Of a DNA stretch of 64,000 nt, positions 50,901 through 64,000 are shown piece after piece; the first letter of the stretch is position 1, and each line of letters begins with the position of its first letter. The notes under the pieces are model-generated. The model saw only the letters and a program-made list of their open reading frames with translations, was not told the DNA's origin and made no database searches. Source of the stretch: Craspedostauros australis. Lineage: Eukaryota > Bacillariophyta > Bacillariophyceae > Mastogloiales > Achnanthaceae. Both the position numbers and the translations under genes were made by a program. Where the stretch lies: positions 558,001 to 622,000 of the forward strand of contig JAMXDE010000038.1 of assembly GCA_026770025.1 (NCBI GenBank). The letters run 5' to 3'.

Positions 50901-53900
50901 TTCCTGCTCGACGTAGAGATGTACTTGGGTTTGCAATCTTCGACGATGTTCCGAAACTCCACGTTTCCCTTGTTCTTGTTCGGGCCTGTGCCTCTGCCCA
51001 GCAACACGTCGTGCGGCCCTACTGATAAGATGTAGCCCTCATCGGCGTTTGCACCAACGAGCCCGGATTGACTCGAGGGGCCTTCCGTCTCTGGTTCTCT
51101 TCGTGCACCTGAGCGCGATTGGTTCTTGAGATGCGCCGCTCGCGGATTCGTGCCCGGCACAGTGGAGCTATTGTCTCGATCCGGCAGACTCATTCGAAGC
51201 GTTGGATCTATGGGAAGAGATGACAAGGCTGCAAGCTGATGGATGGATGCTGCGTGGTGGAAGAGAAGCATTGATGATTTGGTGAGTTGTCTTGTCTTGT
51301 CTTTATCTGAGTCTTCGTGGTTCCTGTCGGTTTACATGTGGCAGAGACGTATTGGTGGTGGATGAATGGATGGATGTGTGAGCAAGTACGGAGATGGATG
51401 AGAAACTCAAGGATGGACAGGTAACGGTGTTCATGCAAGAAGTACCATGTGTGGATGCATGTCAGTATGACAGAAACATTGCGATGTGCAACTCTCTTGG
51501 TATGATTTGGCGGCTACGGCAGGTATTGTCCTGCACGGGTGCTTGTCGTGGATGATGCTCCATGCAGGAACGCATTCCGCACATCCCCCCTCGACAAACC
51601 CGTTCCCTGAACTCACTCTGTGTACTCTCTTGCTGTCGATCTCTCTTGGCCAAGAAAGTGTCAGTTTGCTCAGAGAGTCTGTTGACCTTTGGATGTCTCT
51701 GCACTCTGCTCAATCACGCTGTTCTCGTTTCCTTGGTGGGCAGCGTCTTGTATTGCTTGCGTTGAGAGGGTTGGGCAGTGGCGATGATGGCGACGGTGGC
51801 GAGAGTGTGTTTTTTTCGGTTGCGCTGTGCTTCTCTTGTGAAACTCTTCTGTTCTGTTTTATGGGGATGAGGGGAGTCGGCCTTGGCCGGAGCACATGCA
51901 TGAGGCATCCAAGTTCAGTGCCGCTCTCTGCGAGTATTTGCCAGAGAGAGAGAGAAGAGTCGGCCCAGAGGCGTATGGGTGTGCTCCTTTCAACCAAACG
52001 AGAAAATGAAAGGCAAAAAGAACGCATGCGAACAGTTTGTCGCTGCGACTCTTGCACCGCTGCGGAAAGCGTTTCTTGACATGACTTCGACTAATCCACT
52101 CAATGATGACGTGGCGGGGTTGCGCGTCAGCACAAAGAACAAAACAAGAACTGCGAACAACAAACTTGCGTTGCGTGAGCGTTTGTGTCTGGATGATGGA
52201 ACTGTCGCAATTCGCCCTGCGCAACCTCACGGCCGGTTCCATCAGAGGGGGGATCTTCGATCACTTCGTGGCTGGTCGCCTGGAGAGCATGAAATATCAT
52301 ATCGCTCAAGTGCAGCAAATGAGCCAAGGATCTCCATTGAGTCCACCAGGTTGGTATCTGTGATATAAATGCAAGCAGGATCCCAGCGACACTGGGACCA
52401 GCACCGCATAGCATACCCATACTCGTACCATGCGATTCCACCTGAACGATAGATGATGTTCGTTTCGTCACAGTGGGAATACCGGTGGGATTGGGGGCCA
52501 CCAAGATGTCCACGACAGTGCCACGAGCTACTCCACGCTGAGTGGCATTGGAGGAGATTCTTTGCACCACCAGATCAGCCATTGCGTCTACTCGTCGTCT
52601 CGTACATATGGACGAGTGTATCAGTCCGCATTAATACGCAGCGTCCTTCATCATACAGAACTGACAATGGGATTGCAGCGAGGTGAGGATATGTCAAACA
52701 ACCACCGTAGAAGCACTCCTCGCGACTCCATGCAATCAGCTGCTCTTCACCCTTGAGTTGCTGTCTCTGTCTCTCTCCAGATTTGACCGGCTCGGGAGCA
52801 GAGATTGTCACCTTCGCACCATCCAGATAGCGCTCCAATGTTGCGAGCGTGGAATAACGATCCAGATACCATCGATGTCTGCGCGAGAACGGAACACCCT
52901 CCCGACATATAGTCGTACTACTCTGCACTATCACCTGCAAAGTGGAAAGCATCGACGCTTGGCGCAGGAACCTGAGTCCCTTCAACAGAGGGATCAGACA
53001 CTCTCATAGACCACAGCGAAGACAAACAGCATGACTTTTCGTGTCTTCGAGGCATTGGGAAGGCAGACGCAATGTTCTTCACAGCATCGCCTTTGTGGTG
53101 CGAGTTTTTGGAATAGTATCACGCTCTCATCGTTTTCATCGACGGATTCCGCGTTCTCTTTGCATGTGCCCCCCTTGTTCCATGCTTGTTCCATCCTTGT
53201 TCCGTGATCCTTGATTAAGTACTATATGTACTGGTAGTCGTGCGGTTTGTCGGAACGGCGGTATGACGTGGACATGTAGAGCTGTTTGTTGGTGGTGTTT
53301 CACGTCACACAATCATCTCGAATCGACGAAGGATGGAACCGGACCAGTGAAGAGGCCCAATAAATGTCTGATAGCGTTCCACGCTCTCAGGTTCGTGTTC
53401 AGGTCTCGTTCCACATCCGGTACAGAAATGTCGCGTTCCGAGTTCTGGTGGGGAACGGAACAGCTAAAGGTACCCATAGATAAGAAAGATAGTTGACTAG
53501 GGTTCTCTGCGGACATAGAAGCGTCCTTGTGTTCGTGGATGTGATGCGCTTCATGTGTGCTGTCCTTGCCTGGCGACCTGGTGGTTCATTACGTACGCAA
53601 ACAACACACTTAAATTTCTACGCGAATCGGAGGAGAAAATGAAATCTGTCCACAGTGTGGCAAGCACACATCATGCGCATACGTATTCTTGTTCGAGGAG
53701 ATACCGTAGCTTCACCTCGTCGATGCAATTACAGATACACGCGAGCCACTGTGTATCGGAAACAATACTCTGCAAGTCTCAACGAACAGTTTCCGACTTG
53801 TCGTGGGCTTAGTTGTTTTGTCACTAGTGTTGCGCTTTCCAGTCTTCATGTTCTAACATGACACAATGTAAGGTGGAGGTGCGAGTGGGACCTTTTGCGC

Positions 53901-56900
53901 TGTCCACGAGTATTCTGCATCCCACACAGTCTCCTTGCTGGTCTTTCCTGAATGACGATTCCGTATCTTGGCTTGATCCACCTGCCGACCTTCACTTTGT
54001 GCCCTTGGCCTTCAATCGTGAAATCTTGGTTGAGATTGTTGTCGCAGTCTCCATCGATGATAATTCACCATCCTCCAAGGTTGCAAGAACCAGCAACGGC
54101 GATAGAGGATCGTGCCCAAGTGTCCACACAGATGCGTTGGATGCAACGAGTCCACGTCAGTTTCGTATGGTACCACACGCAGGCCATGAGGAAGTACCGG
54201 TACTAGTATGGTGGTAGCTGTATCTAACCTTCGTTGGCTTTCGTTCGCGAACATGACCACCTCTCCCACGTCACGGCGTCAACCTCGCCGAGTGATCGGG
54301 TTGGTCGCTGGCTTGTGCGAATGTTGGGTTTGATGGATTTGATGAATTCCACCGCATCTCCAGCATCAACCCGTTCTCCTTCCCCCATATCGTCGGGAAG
54401 TAGCGACGACGAGCCAGCTGTAGGACCGCGGCCATTGCCCTATGAGCGGATCTTTGTACCGAATGGATCTTCTTGTGCAGAGCCACTCCTGCGTAGGTAG
54501 GTTCATCCAGAGGGTGATGAGAAGTGGCAACTAAAATTTCACTTGGTAGAAAAGGTACGATGTGGGGATCTACTCTTTGGGGCAATGAAAACGCCAGGTG
54601 GGATCAGGCGATCGTGCCTCAACGACGGAGCCGGAGATGGCTGAGTGCACAAATTGAGTTTGCTTGGCAAGTGTTCACATAATGAACGGTCTTGCCATGT
54701 TGACACCGTGGTCAACATCTGGAGGCGCAAAAACTAACCAATCTGACGTCAAACCACAGCCCACCACCAGCACCACCACCACCACCAATCAACAGCCCAC
54801 GCCCACGATGAGCTTGAGCGGGAATCATGAGTACCGAGACTTCATGGAAAAGTTGGCCGAGGCCAACGTCGGCGAGTACATCGACCTCCCCATGATCGCC
54901 GTCATGGGTGATACCAGCAGTGGTAAGTCCAGTCTTCTGTCGATGATCTCCACCGTCGAGCTGCCAAGCTCAGACAAGTTGACGACGCGTTGCCCAACCT
55001 TGTTGGACATGACTAAGAGCACGGAGAAGCGAGCCGAGGTGAGCATCCAGTGGAAGGACGGGACCAAGGGCAAGCATTTCAACCCGATCGAAATAGGTGC
55101 GTCGAATTGGGATCAGCTGACTGAATCGATCAGAAAGGCCCAGGAATTCATCATCAAGGCGACCGGAAAGGAAGTCTCTCGCAACGTCGTTCGTGTGAAG
55201 ATGTTCGGGCCTGAATGTGAAGATCTCAGCCTCGTCGATCTTCCAGGAATCGTTCGCTCGCGCGGAAAGGGAGAAAGCGAGTCTCTGTCCACTGAGATCC
55301 AAGCCCTCATGGAAGAGTACCTCCAAAACTCGAGGTGCGTTGTTCTCGCCGTGCATCCGTGCAACGTCGATTTCCACAACTCACAGATCATGAACGAAGC
55401 CCGCAAGGTGGACCCAAACACCGAGAGGACAATTCCGGTGCTGACGAAGCCGGATTTGATCGACGACGGCGCGGAGGGCGAGGTCAAGCAGCTCCTTCTT
55501 GGGCTCAAGACTGACGAGTTCATCCAAGGCTTCCACATGGTCAAGGGCCGCGGACAGAAGGCTCTGAACGAGAACGTGTCGATCAGCGCAGCGCTGGACC
55601 AAGAGGAGAAGTTCTTCGCATCCACCAAACCATGGAGCGACTTCCGCAGGATGGACTACTTCGGCACCAAGAGCCTCCGCGTGAAGCTCGGCGAATTGCA
55701 GATGAACACCATTCGTCAGGAATTTCCGAAGATCGAAGATGAGATCCGGAAGAAGCGCGAGAAGGCGGCCGAGCAGCTCAAACTCCTTGGGGCCATGCCC
55801 AACAGCTCTGGCGAGAGACGATCCACGTTCTCCAGCCTTAAGGACTACGTCATCGGCCGCATTGAGAATATGTTGGTCGGCGGCAACATCGACATCGAAG
55901 GCAGCGACGATACCAAAGAGACCGTCGCATCAGAGTTCCTCCGAGAATCCGCGGAGCTGAAGGCCAAGCTTGGTACTACACGATTGGCTTCGGTCACTGC
56001 AATGGACGTCGGGCAGCGCGTGAAGTACAAGTCCGGCGGAAACGAAGCCACAGGTGTGATCGAACGATTCCCTTATGAATCTACTGCGACAGTGACAGAT
56101 GACAAGACGGGAACAGGTAAGAAAGGAGAGATGATGCATTTGGCATATGCAGCCAATGCAGACGAAAGAGAGCAAGACGCGGGACGGCGGGAACACGCAA
56201 GCTTCCATCGTCGCCACACCCGCGTGTAAAACCCCCAAATCAGCTTTTGTGTGCCGTCCACTCACACCATCTCTGCACGTACCTTCGTATTACACCAGTC
56301 GTCAATGTCAACGTGGACACTTTGGAGCTCAACTCCGCATGGCTCCAGGAATTGTGCGCGAAGAACCGCGGTCTCGAGCTCCCTATCTTCCCGAGCTACA
56401 CCCTGTTCCACACGATCGTGCTCAGGCTCATGAGAGAGGAATGGATCGCTCCGTGCGACGACCTCGCGATGAAGACATACGGCCTGATCAACGGCCGCGT
56501 CAAGCGGCTGCTGTCTCGTTCCCACAAGCTCCAGGCATTCCCTCGTTTGCGCACCTTCCTGACGAGCACCGCCACCGCCACGTGCGCGGAATTCTTGGAT
56601 GATTCACGCCGTCGCATCAAGGAGAACTTCGAAAAGGAAGAGAGCGTGTACACACAGAATGAAAAGCTCGCTGAACGCAACAACGGATCCAATCCTCAGG
56701 AAGAGGAGGTCGATGCCGCGAAAATCAACGCCTCCGCCCTCGCCACCCCAACTCCACCAAAGAAGGAGGCTGATCGTGATCTCGCTGTAGAGGAGATGAT
56801 CTCCGCCCTCGATGCGTACGGAAAGATCGCCTACGATCGCGTGTCGGACGACGTCCCAGCCATCTGCATGCGAATGCTGCGCAATTACCACACCAAGCTG

Positions 56901-59900
56901 AACGAGCGCCTTCAGGCCGTGACGGATGAAGATCTGAACGAGCACATGCTCGTGCCGGACTCGGTGAGAGACAAGTACGACAACTGCAAGAAGGAGTATG
57001 AGACCTTGGACCAGAGCCTCATGATCCTCAAATCCAGTTAGATCGCTGTGGTGTTTGGGAACGATGTGCTCAAGACTCCGTGAGTCCGTTACGTTGCTTT
57101 CCATCCATCCATTGTCCCAACCCATATCAGGGTATCAATTAAAGTAGAGAGAAATCTCAGGTTTGCATCAAGAATCGAAGATGGTGGGGCCCATACTCGT
57201 ATGGTATGATGTCCACACAGTACGTACTGTTGGAGTCGTTTGGTGTTGGCGAAACCTTGCCTCGGTCTACTCTTGGCTGTCGATGGAGACCTTACGCTGT
57301 TTGTTCTGCCGAAGCCTCGCCTCACGCACGGCCAGCAGCTGCTTGCCCAGGACGTGCTCCAGTCCATCCAACTGCGCCGACGATAAGTTAGTCGCCATGA
57401 TGTCCGTTGTTTTGAGCAGATCGTGAACGTCAAGGCACAGCGCATCCAAGGCATCGAGCAACAGCTCCTGCTCGTTGACTTGTCGCGGTGCAGGCGAAGA
57501 TGCCGGTGTCATGTCCGTGGGTGGTGGATCGAATACTGCTGCTGGTATGCAGGATGGTACAAGGGGAGTGAGATCTTCTTCGTCTGCCTCCTCCATGCTT
57601 CCAAACGATGTGACGGCCTGCTTCGTTGATTCGTTTGGATGCTTGTTGGTCGGTGATGATGGCATGTCGTGTTCATCTGGTGATGCCGCAGCTGGTGCTT
57701 GGGGTGATGATGGGTCATTTTGCGCGCCAAGGTTGCGTGAGTCTGTGCTCTCTACTGCTTCCGTTCTATGTGCATCATCTTGAGAAGCACCGTTAGGTTT
57801 GGCGCTCCCGTTGGATTCAACATGTTGCTCCACACCAGCTGGATCAGCAGCCTTGCCTCCTCCTGCATCGTTTGTGCCGCTCCCTTGGTCGGTTGCGCCC
57901 GCATCTCCGTTGTCTGTGTCGCCGCTTGCAACCGACTTGGCCTGCGCGCCATCGCCATCCATCTGCGGCGGCGCCGTATTGGTGGAAGTGCTGCGTTTCT
58001 TGCGATTCTGCTTCTTCTTCTTTTTCGACGATGGATGCGGCGAGGTGCCTTCCTCCTGTTCCAATTCGCGCAGGAGACGATTCATCTGCTCGTCGGCATG
58101 CTGCTGGGCGTACTCACGCAGAACACGATGCGCCATCTGCATGCCATCGAATTTGCGCTTGGCGTTCTGCGATTCCGGCGTCGCGCTGAGGCTGGCCACG
58201 TAAACGCTGGCCTTCGATAGATACTCTTGGCACGTGGTGCAATCGTCGGCCGTAGCGTGGATTCCGTACATGTCGGGTCGCTGCAGGAGGTACTCCACGA
58301 GCTGCGCGTGGCCGTGGCCGTACGCCAAGGACAGGAGGGTGTCGCCGGAATGGTTGGAATGCTGCAGGAGGTACTGGAACTGTTGGAGCAGCCGCTGCTG
58401 CGGAACGAGGAGATCCTCGAAGTTGGGACGCGTGTGGAAGGAAAGGCCCGTCGATGACGAGTCGGGCGATGCCTTGGAGACGGAGGAGACCCTGACGATG
58501 GAGTTGTAGATGTGCTCCAAGCAGGATTCCACCCACACAAGATGGCCCATGCGCGCTGCCATGAGGATGGGCGTATCACCATGGTTGTTGACGCAGGAGA
58601 TGAGACGAAATGCTCGGCTGGAGGGGCTCGCGCTGCCGTAGTCGAACTTGTGCAGCAGCTCGATGAGATAGGGGACGAGTTGCGGGTTGCCATCTGATGC
58701 CGCGTGGTGCAACGCCGAGTTCTCGTGCGAGTCGTGATCGAGCGGTTTGCAAGGGTCACCCCAAAGCTCCTTGAAGTCCTTCCTGTCGCGGTCGTAGTCG
58801 TACTTGGGGGCTTGGCGAGCGGCCTGCTTCTGCCCGTTCGCCTTAGGGGTTGGTTTTCTCTTGGCGTTGTTTTTGGCATTGGCAGGGCTGCCATCATCCG
58901 CAGATGAAGAAGAAGTGGACAAGGGCAACGAATAGTTCTTGACAGCGTAATGCAGCAGATTGACCTGTCCCTTGTCGCACAGAATGAGGATGGGAGTGAT
59001 GGAAGAGCCCAGCTTCTCCTTGATCCCGCAGGAAGTGGCGGAGAAGTTGTGATCCGTCGTCTTGCGAAGCGGAACGAAGATGGGATCGAAGGCCTGCTTG
59101 ACCTTGAAGAGAGGCGCGTTGGGTTCCAGCGAGGCCATCACCCTCAGCACTTCCTCCTGCTTCCAATGGTACGACGAGTCATCTGGTCGATCTGCCGTTG
59201 GTGTTGGCGATGTTGCCGGAGGTGGCGATGTTGCAGAGGATGATGGCTGCGAAGATGCCTGTTGCCGTGGTGCGTCCGCTTGCGGCTGCGACTGTGACTG
59301 CGATGGTGCATCTCCTGCATCTCCTGCATCCACGATTGGCTGCCCCCATGCAGACTTTGCCTGTGATTTTGCCTGTGATTGCGATGCTATCTTCGATTTC
59401 GTTGGCGATGACATGCTTGGACCATCGTTTGTGGGAACGACAGCGGCACGATCACGATTACAAACACGATCACGATCAGAAGGAAGAGAGTGCTTCGATT
59501 GATGCGACGAGTATGAAGATGCCGACCGTGACGATGCCTGTGGAGGTAATGTACGAGGATTGATGCAGTCTCAATCTCTCCGTTCTTACGTTATTGTGTG
59601 CTCGTGTTCGCACTACCACCAAAACCACAGAGGGGAGTTCGCCAACAACACACGCACACAAAGATCGCATCTGTCACGCCGCAATTCACGCAATCGCGAT
59701 CGTCTCTTCGTTTGGTTTTGTTCGCCTTTTGTGTCCAAACACATCTTTGAGTGGATCGAATGAGTCATAGAATGATCATCAAAACTAGAGATGGTCCATC
59801 TTCCTTCGAATTCGAATTCGTTCTCGGCGAGGTATCTTTGGATCTCCGAAGACGCCGACGCGCACATCATCCACAGAGAAACAGAGAGAGAGGAACGCAA

Positions 59901-62900
59901 CACATGATGGGAAGCAATCGATGATCATCGTTGCTGGTCATTGTCATACCAACGACAAGCACAGCATCATCGATAGCGCGCGGATCAAACTCGTACTCAT
60001 AATCATCACTCGTGCACTGCACTGCACCAACCCCACCAATCTAAATCCACAAAGCACCATGGGAAGACTGATCGAAGGCAAATGGGTGACCCAGGATCTG
60101 GGAAGCGACGCGAACGGTCGCTACGTGCGTCAGATGACGCAGTTCCGCAACACCATCCCATCGCCAGAGTATCCTGCCGCGGTGCCGGGCCAGAATCGAT
60201 ACCGCCTCATCGTCTCGCACGCCTGCGGATGGTCCCACCGCTGCATGATCGTGCGGGCCCTCGTGCCGTGCGTGGAACAGACCGTCCCGATGCTCTTCGT
60301 CGATGCCTTCATGGGAGAGGACGGATGGACGTTCGGCAACAACACGCACGTGCTCGAGGCCAAGGATCTCTTCGCGTCCGATCATGCCAAGCATACCGAT
60401 GACTCCATCCGCATCAAGGCCATGCACCAGCTCTACGCGTTGGGCAAGTCCGACTACACCGGCCGTGCGTCCGTCCCGGTCCTGTGGGACACATTCACGG
60501 GAACCATCGTGAGCAACGAGAGTTCCGTCATCATTCGCATGTTCTGCGATCCCAAATTCATTGCCCAGGATGACGTTGCAGCACAGCCCATCGATCTCAT
60601 TCCATCCGAGTTGGAGGCCGCCATCGAGGAGATGGTGCAGGCCAACTACAACCCCATCAACAACGGCGTGTACCGTTGCGGCTTTGCGAGCAGCCAGGAG
60701 GCCTACGACGAAGCCGTCACCAGCGTCTTTGCTCGTCTGCAGGAGCTGGAAGAGCTGCTCGGCAAGCAGCGGTACCTGATGGGCAACGACCGCATCACCT
60801 TGGCTGACATCTGCCTCTTCCCCACGCTGTACCGTTTCGATGAGGTCTACCACAACCACTTCAAATGCAACAAGAAGCACCTGTACGAGTACCCGAATCT
60901 GTGGGCCTACACGAGGGAGCTGTACCAGCAAGGCACCGTGAAGGAATCATGTCGCATGGACATCATCAAGGAGCATTACTACACCAGCCACGAATCTATC
61001 CATCCGCGTCGGTACATCCCGGTGGGTCCGGATGTCGATTGGGAGGAGCCGCATGGACGCGATGCACAGAAGTGGTAGAGTAGATGATGTGACGATGTGA
61101 AGACGTGACGAACGAACACGCGGCTGTCGGAGTACAAGGGTTGTACTGGAGTACGATGAAACAAATAGCATGAAAATAATATGGAACGATTGCTACGAGT
61201 ACACATACCCATGGTACTCTCGTCGAACCAGTTTGCTCGTTGCCGTGCCGCCCCGTGGACGCCCCCACTCCTTGCTCAACATCATCAAATGGATTCCTTC
61301 ATGGCTTGGATGGTCCGCTTGGAGTACTCATCCAACAGATCGTACGATGGCTGCAGGAAGGTGGTCGCCGCGATGCGATATTCTTCCGTCGCATGCTGCT
61401 CCTTGTTGGCATTGTCGTTGCTGAACTTCTGCTCCACCCGCCCCGTGCGTCCGCCCTTGCTGTAGAACGACGACACGTGCTCGATGTTGGATCGCTCTTC
61501 CTGCGTCAGCGCGCGTTGCAGGGTGAAGGGTAGGACGGCGTCGGTCAACGTCTCGATCAGACCATCGTAGTTGATCGGCAGACCCACAACCGCATCGTGA
61601 TTGTCCAATTGACTCTGGATCTGTTCATGTGCGAATTCGGTCAGCGTCGCGAGATGGGCGGCACAGAATTCCGACAACGTCAGCGATGAAGGACCGTCGT
61701 TGTATCCAAACCGCGGCAGCATATCCTTCATGTACTCGGACGGATTGCTCAGCGCGCGCAGGCACACGGCACGTCCGCGATACTTGCCGTTGGACTCCAG
61801 CGCGCCCTTCTTGGCGTGGCTCATGAGGACCTGGACGGGATCGCGGTAGATGAAGAACCACGGCACGCGGGGAAAGGCATCGTGGAAGCTCGCGATGGCA
61901 AGCGTGGTCATGGCGGATTGGAACTTGAAGAAGACGCGCTCTTCGTTGGGATCATTGGAGCGGCTCATGACGTAGACGATGTCACGCCACAGCTGGCGTT
62001 TCTGCGCATTCGTGCAACGAAGCCTGTCGCACAGCTTGACCATCTTGATGGGTGGCGAACTCTCCGAGTAGACGCGGTGCTTTGCTGGTGACATGGCCGC
62101 GAGGGAGTTGGCCACCAAGGTGCTGCCGCAGCGAGATTCGTGGAATGCTACGGCGGAAAGATCGAGAACCTTGATGGAGGCTTCTCCATCTCCATGCGCC
62201 GCTTGCTCTTGTTCGCGCGCATCATGCTGCCGCAGCAATGCCACAAGCTCCCGCAAATCGAATGGATGTGAACTACGTTCATCGGGATCGCAGTGACGAG
62301 ACTTTTCCAGCAGATCCTTGAACATGGGAACTGTTGTTGATTACGCAATTCAACAGAAAGGAATGAAACGCAAGGTGGGCAATAGTTTAGCACAGTGATA
62401 GTTGTGATGCAAGTCGTGGGTAAGGCGAGTCAATACGAGCAGCATTGGTGCATCGAATGAGCTTGTACATTGGTGCCGTAAACGGTCAGATACCATCCCG
62501 CGTTCAACACCTTCGCTGTACCCACACTCTTTCAAGAGAGTCTTGTTAAATGCACTCCACCGTGCACGAGTATGGATGACACTGACCTTGTGACGGATTC
62601 TGCTTTTGCAACTTCCAGTCCAACGGGCAGAAATGCGCGTAGAAACCCGAATAGAAAGATGGATCGCCCGATGTTGCCGAATCATGATGGTGCTGCACAT
62701 GCTGTTGCGCATCGATATCGACGAGATGCAACTCGCCGCTGAGAATGCGTTGTAGAACCTTGGCCGAATCTGGACCCTTGCCTTCCAACAACCGTTCGGC
62801 GGCCTTGCTTTGCAGGAGGGAACCACTGAGACTCGCATCAGCGTTCGTGTCGATATCGCCATACCTCGCCTGCTGTTGTTGGCGCAGCGATAAGACGTCC

Positions 62901-64000
62901 TTCGCCGCGCGTCCGATCTTTCTGGCCATGGGCTGCTCCTGGATTTTCTGAACAAGCTTTTGGGCTGCGCTGTAGTCGACCCCATCGTGCGCTGATGATC
63001 TGCTGCCAAACAGAACATCCCCGGCGACGTGCAACATCGTGAGACAGACTGCGACGCCGGCGCTGATGATGCAGAGCTGCTGCAGCTTCCGCTGTCGCGC
63101 TGCCTTTCCGTCATTCCCCTTCATCGTCGGCGTTTACGGAGTCTTCTGTCTGCAGCTGCGTCTATCTTGCACCTGCGCTTGTCCTATGGACGGATCTGAA
63201 CTTCGCGGAGATGTTCGTGCTCTCACACTTGTATTGTGCTTCTGGGTTGGAATGCAGAATAGAGTGGAGTCGAGTCGAGTGGAGTAGCGCAGAATAGTAG
63301 GCGGATTGGCATCAATGAATGAACGCTCTGCCATGGAAGGGCACAGAGTATTCGAATGTATGGTTGGACAAGGTTGGTAATGATGCTCCCACGAATGACT
63401 CTAGCACGCTGCTTCCCCAAAGGCCAACTTTGTGCCTTCCAACGGACGATGAACTGTGCCGGCCAATGAAGAACAACAGCATGACGACCGACCATGCCAT
63501 GCCTCATCAAAGATGACCCCATCGGTGACGACGTCGTGTTGTTGTTCTCTTGTGGTGCGAGGCGATTTGGCGCCAACGAAATTGTCATTCCACGCACGAC
63601 TCTTTCGAACAATCGACTCGTGATTCAGACGAGACCAACCATCGTTGATTGAATCGTGATGTAGTCCTGTTGCAGAGGCTACGAAAATACATTAGACTTA
63701 CAACTAGGATAGAGTAAGCACTCGCGCCAACTCGACAAGGGCTCTACTCGTTTCACCTTCGAGTGCGACCTGGAGAGCAAGAGAAGGGAATCGTGGAGAT
63801 ACCTGTTGCGGATGCAACGATGGCACACAGCAGCGTGGATGAGCCAGTTGGTTTTGATTGAAGCCCATTCAACCACATGAACACGTATGTGCGGCACTCC
63901 GCACGCGTGCTGCCGACCCCAGCCATGATACTCGTATGTATTTCTGTCATACTCCCCGGAGAGAGCACCATATTCACGCTTCGCCTTAGTTGTTGAAGTG

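Overview
The window looks like nuclear DNA of a stramenopile alga, most probably a diatom. Genes carry short spliceosomal introns with GT-AG borders (about 90-370 bp). Two genes (alanyl-tRNA synthetase, elongation factor 4) start with a signal peptide running into an aromatic residue in an alanine/serine context, the bipartite pre-sequence used for secondary plastids. Two proteins carry the 'GPHDVLLGRGTGP' domain, which I recognise from diatom proteins (DUF6824 type). A long protein has repeated helicase-associated modules without a helicase, also common in diatoms. Proteins are rich in Gln, Asp/Glu and Ala/Thr runs. The species cannot be fixed from the sequence.

Layout. 1-1877: 5' part of a plastid-type alanyl-tRNA synthetase (minus strand, two exons, cut by the window edge). 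2729-3127: small basic hypothetical protein. 3413-5190: two-exon methyltransferase with a large acidic and His-rich insert. 5191-9166: long gene-poor stretch ending in a probable 5' leader with a tiny uORF. 9167-11356: DUF6824-type protein. 11357-13909: gene-poor. 13910-14994: apparently intact, intron-containing PIF/Harbinger transposase. 15871-16216: a striking inverted array of about 20-bp units. 16485-18172: unrecognised 522-aa nuclear-looking protein. 18481-18580: AT-rich palindrome cluster. 20521-23805: SEL1L/HRD3-like ERAD protein. 24341-26935: plastid EF4/LepA (three exons). 27539-30847: FUSC-type membrane transporter. 31238-31679: possible small two-exon gene. 32236-34353: ABCG half-transporter. 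34465-36117: SET-domain methyltransferase. 36761-38367: methionine aminopeptidase 1. 39403-44679: 1758-aa helicase-associated-repeat protein. 44945-46124: otubain-type deubiquitinase. 49346-51271: second DUF6824-type protein. 54682-57041: dynamin-superfamily GTPase. 57267-59414: ankyrin-repeat protein. 60059-61078: glutathionyl-hydroquinone reductase. 61285-63124: membrane-anchored sulfotransferase-like protein.

The genes are ordinary single-copy-looking nuclear genes and do not form an operon or an evident functional cluster. Loose themes are protein quality control (HRD3-like, otubain, methionine aminopeptidase), plastid translation (AlaRS, EF4) and membrane transport (FUSC, ABCG). Several pairs are tightly convergent (34353/34465, 44679/44945, 57041/57267, 61078/61285). 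The most unusual non-genic signals are the phased inverted array near 16 kb, the AT-rich palindromes near 18.5 kb, a hairpin at 47.9 kb, and an intergenic heptamer (ACGAGTA/TACTCGT) that recurs far above chance in non-coding DNA.
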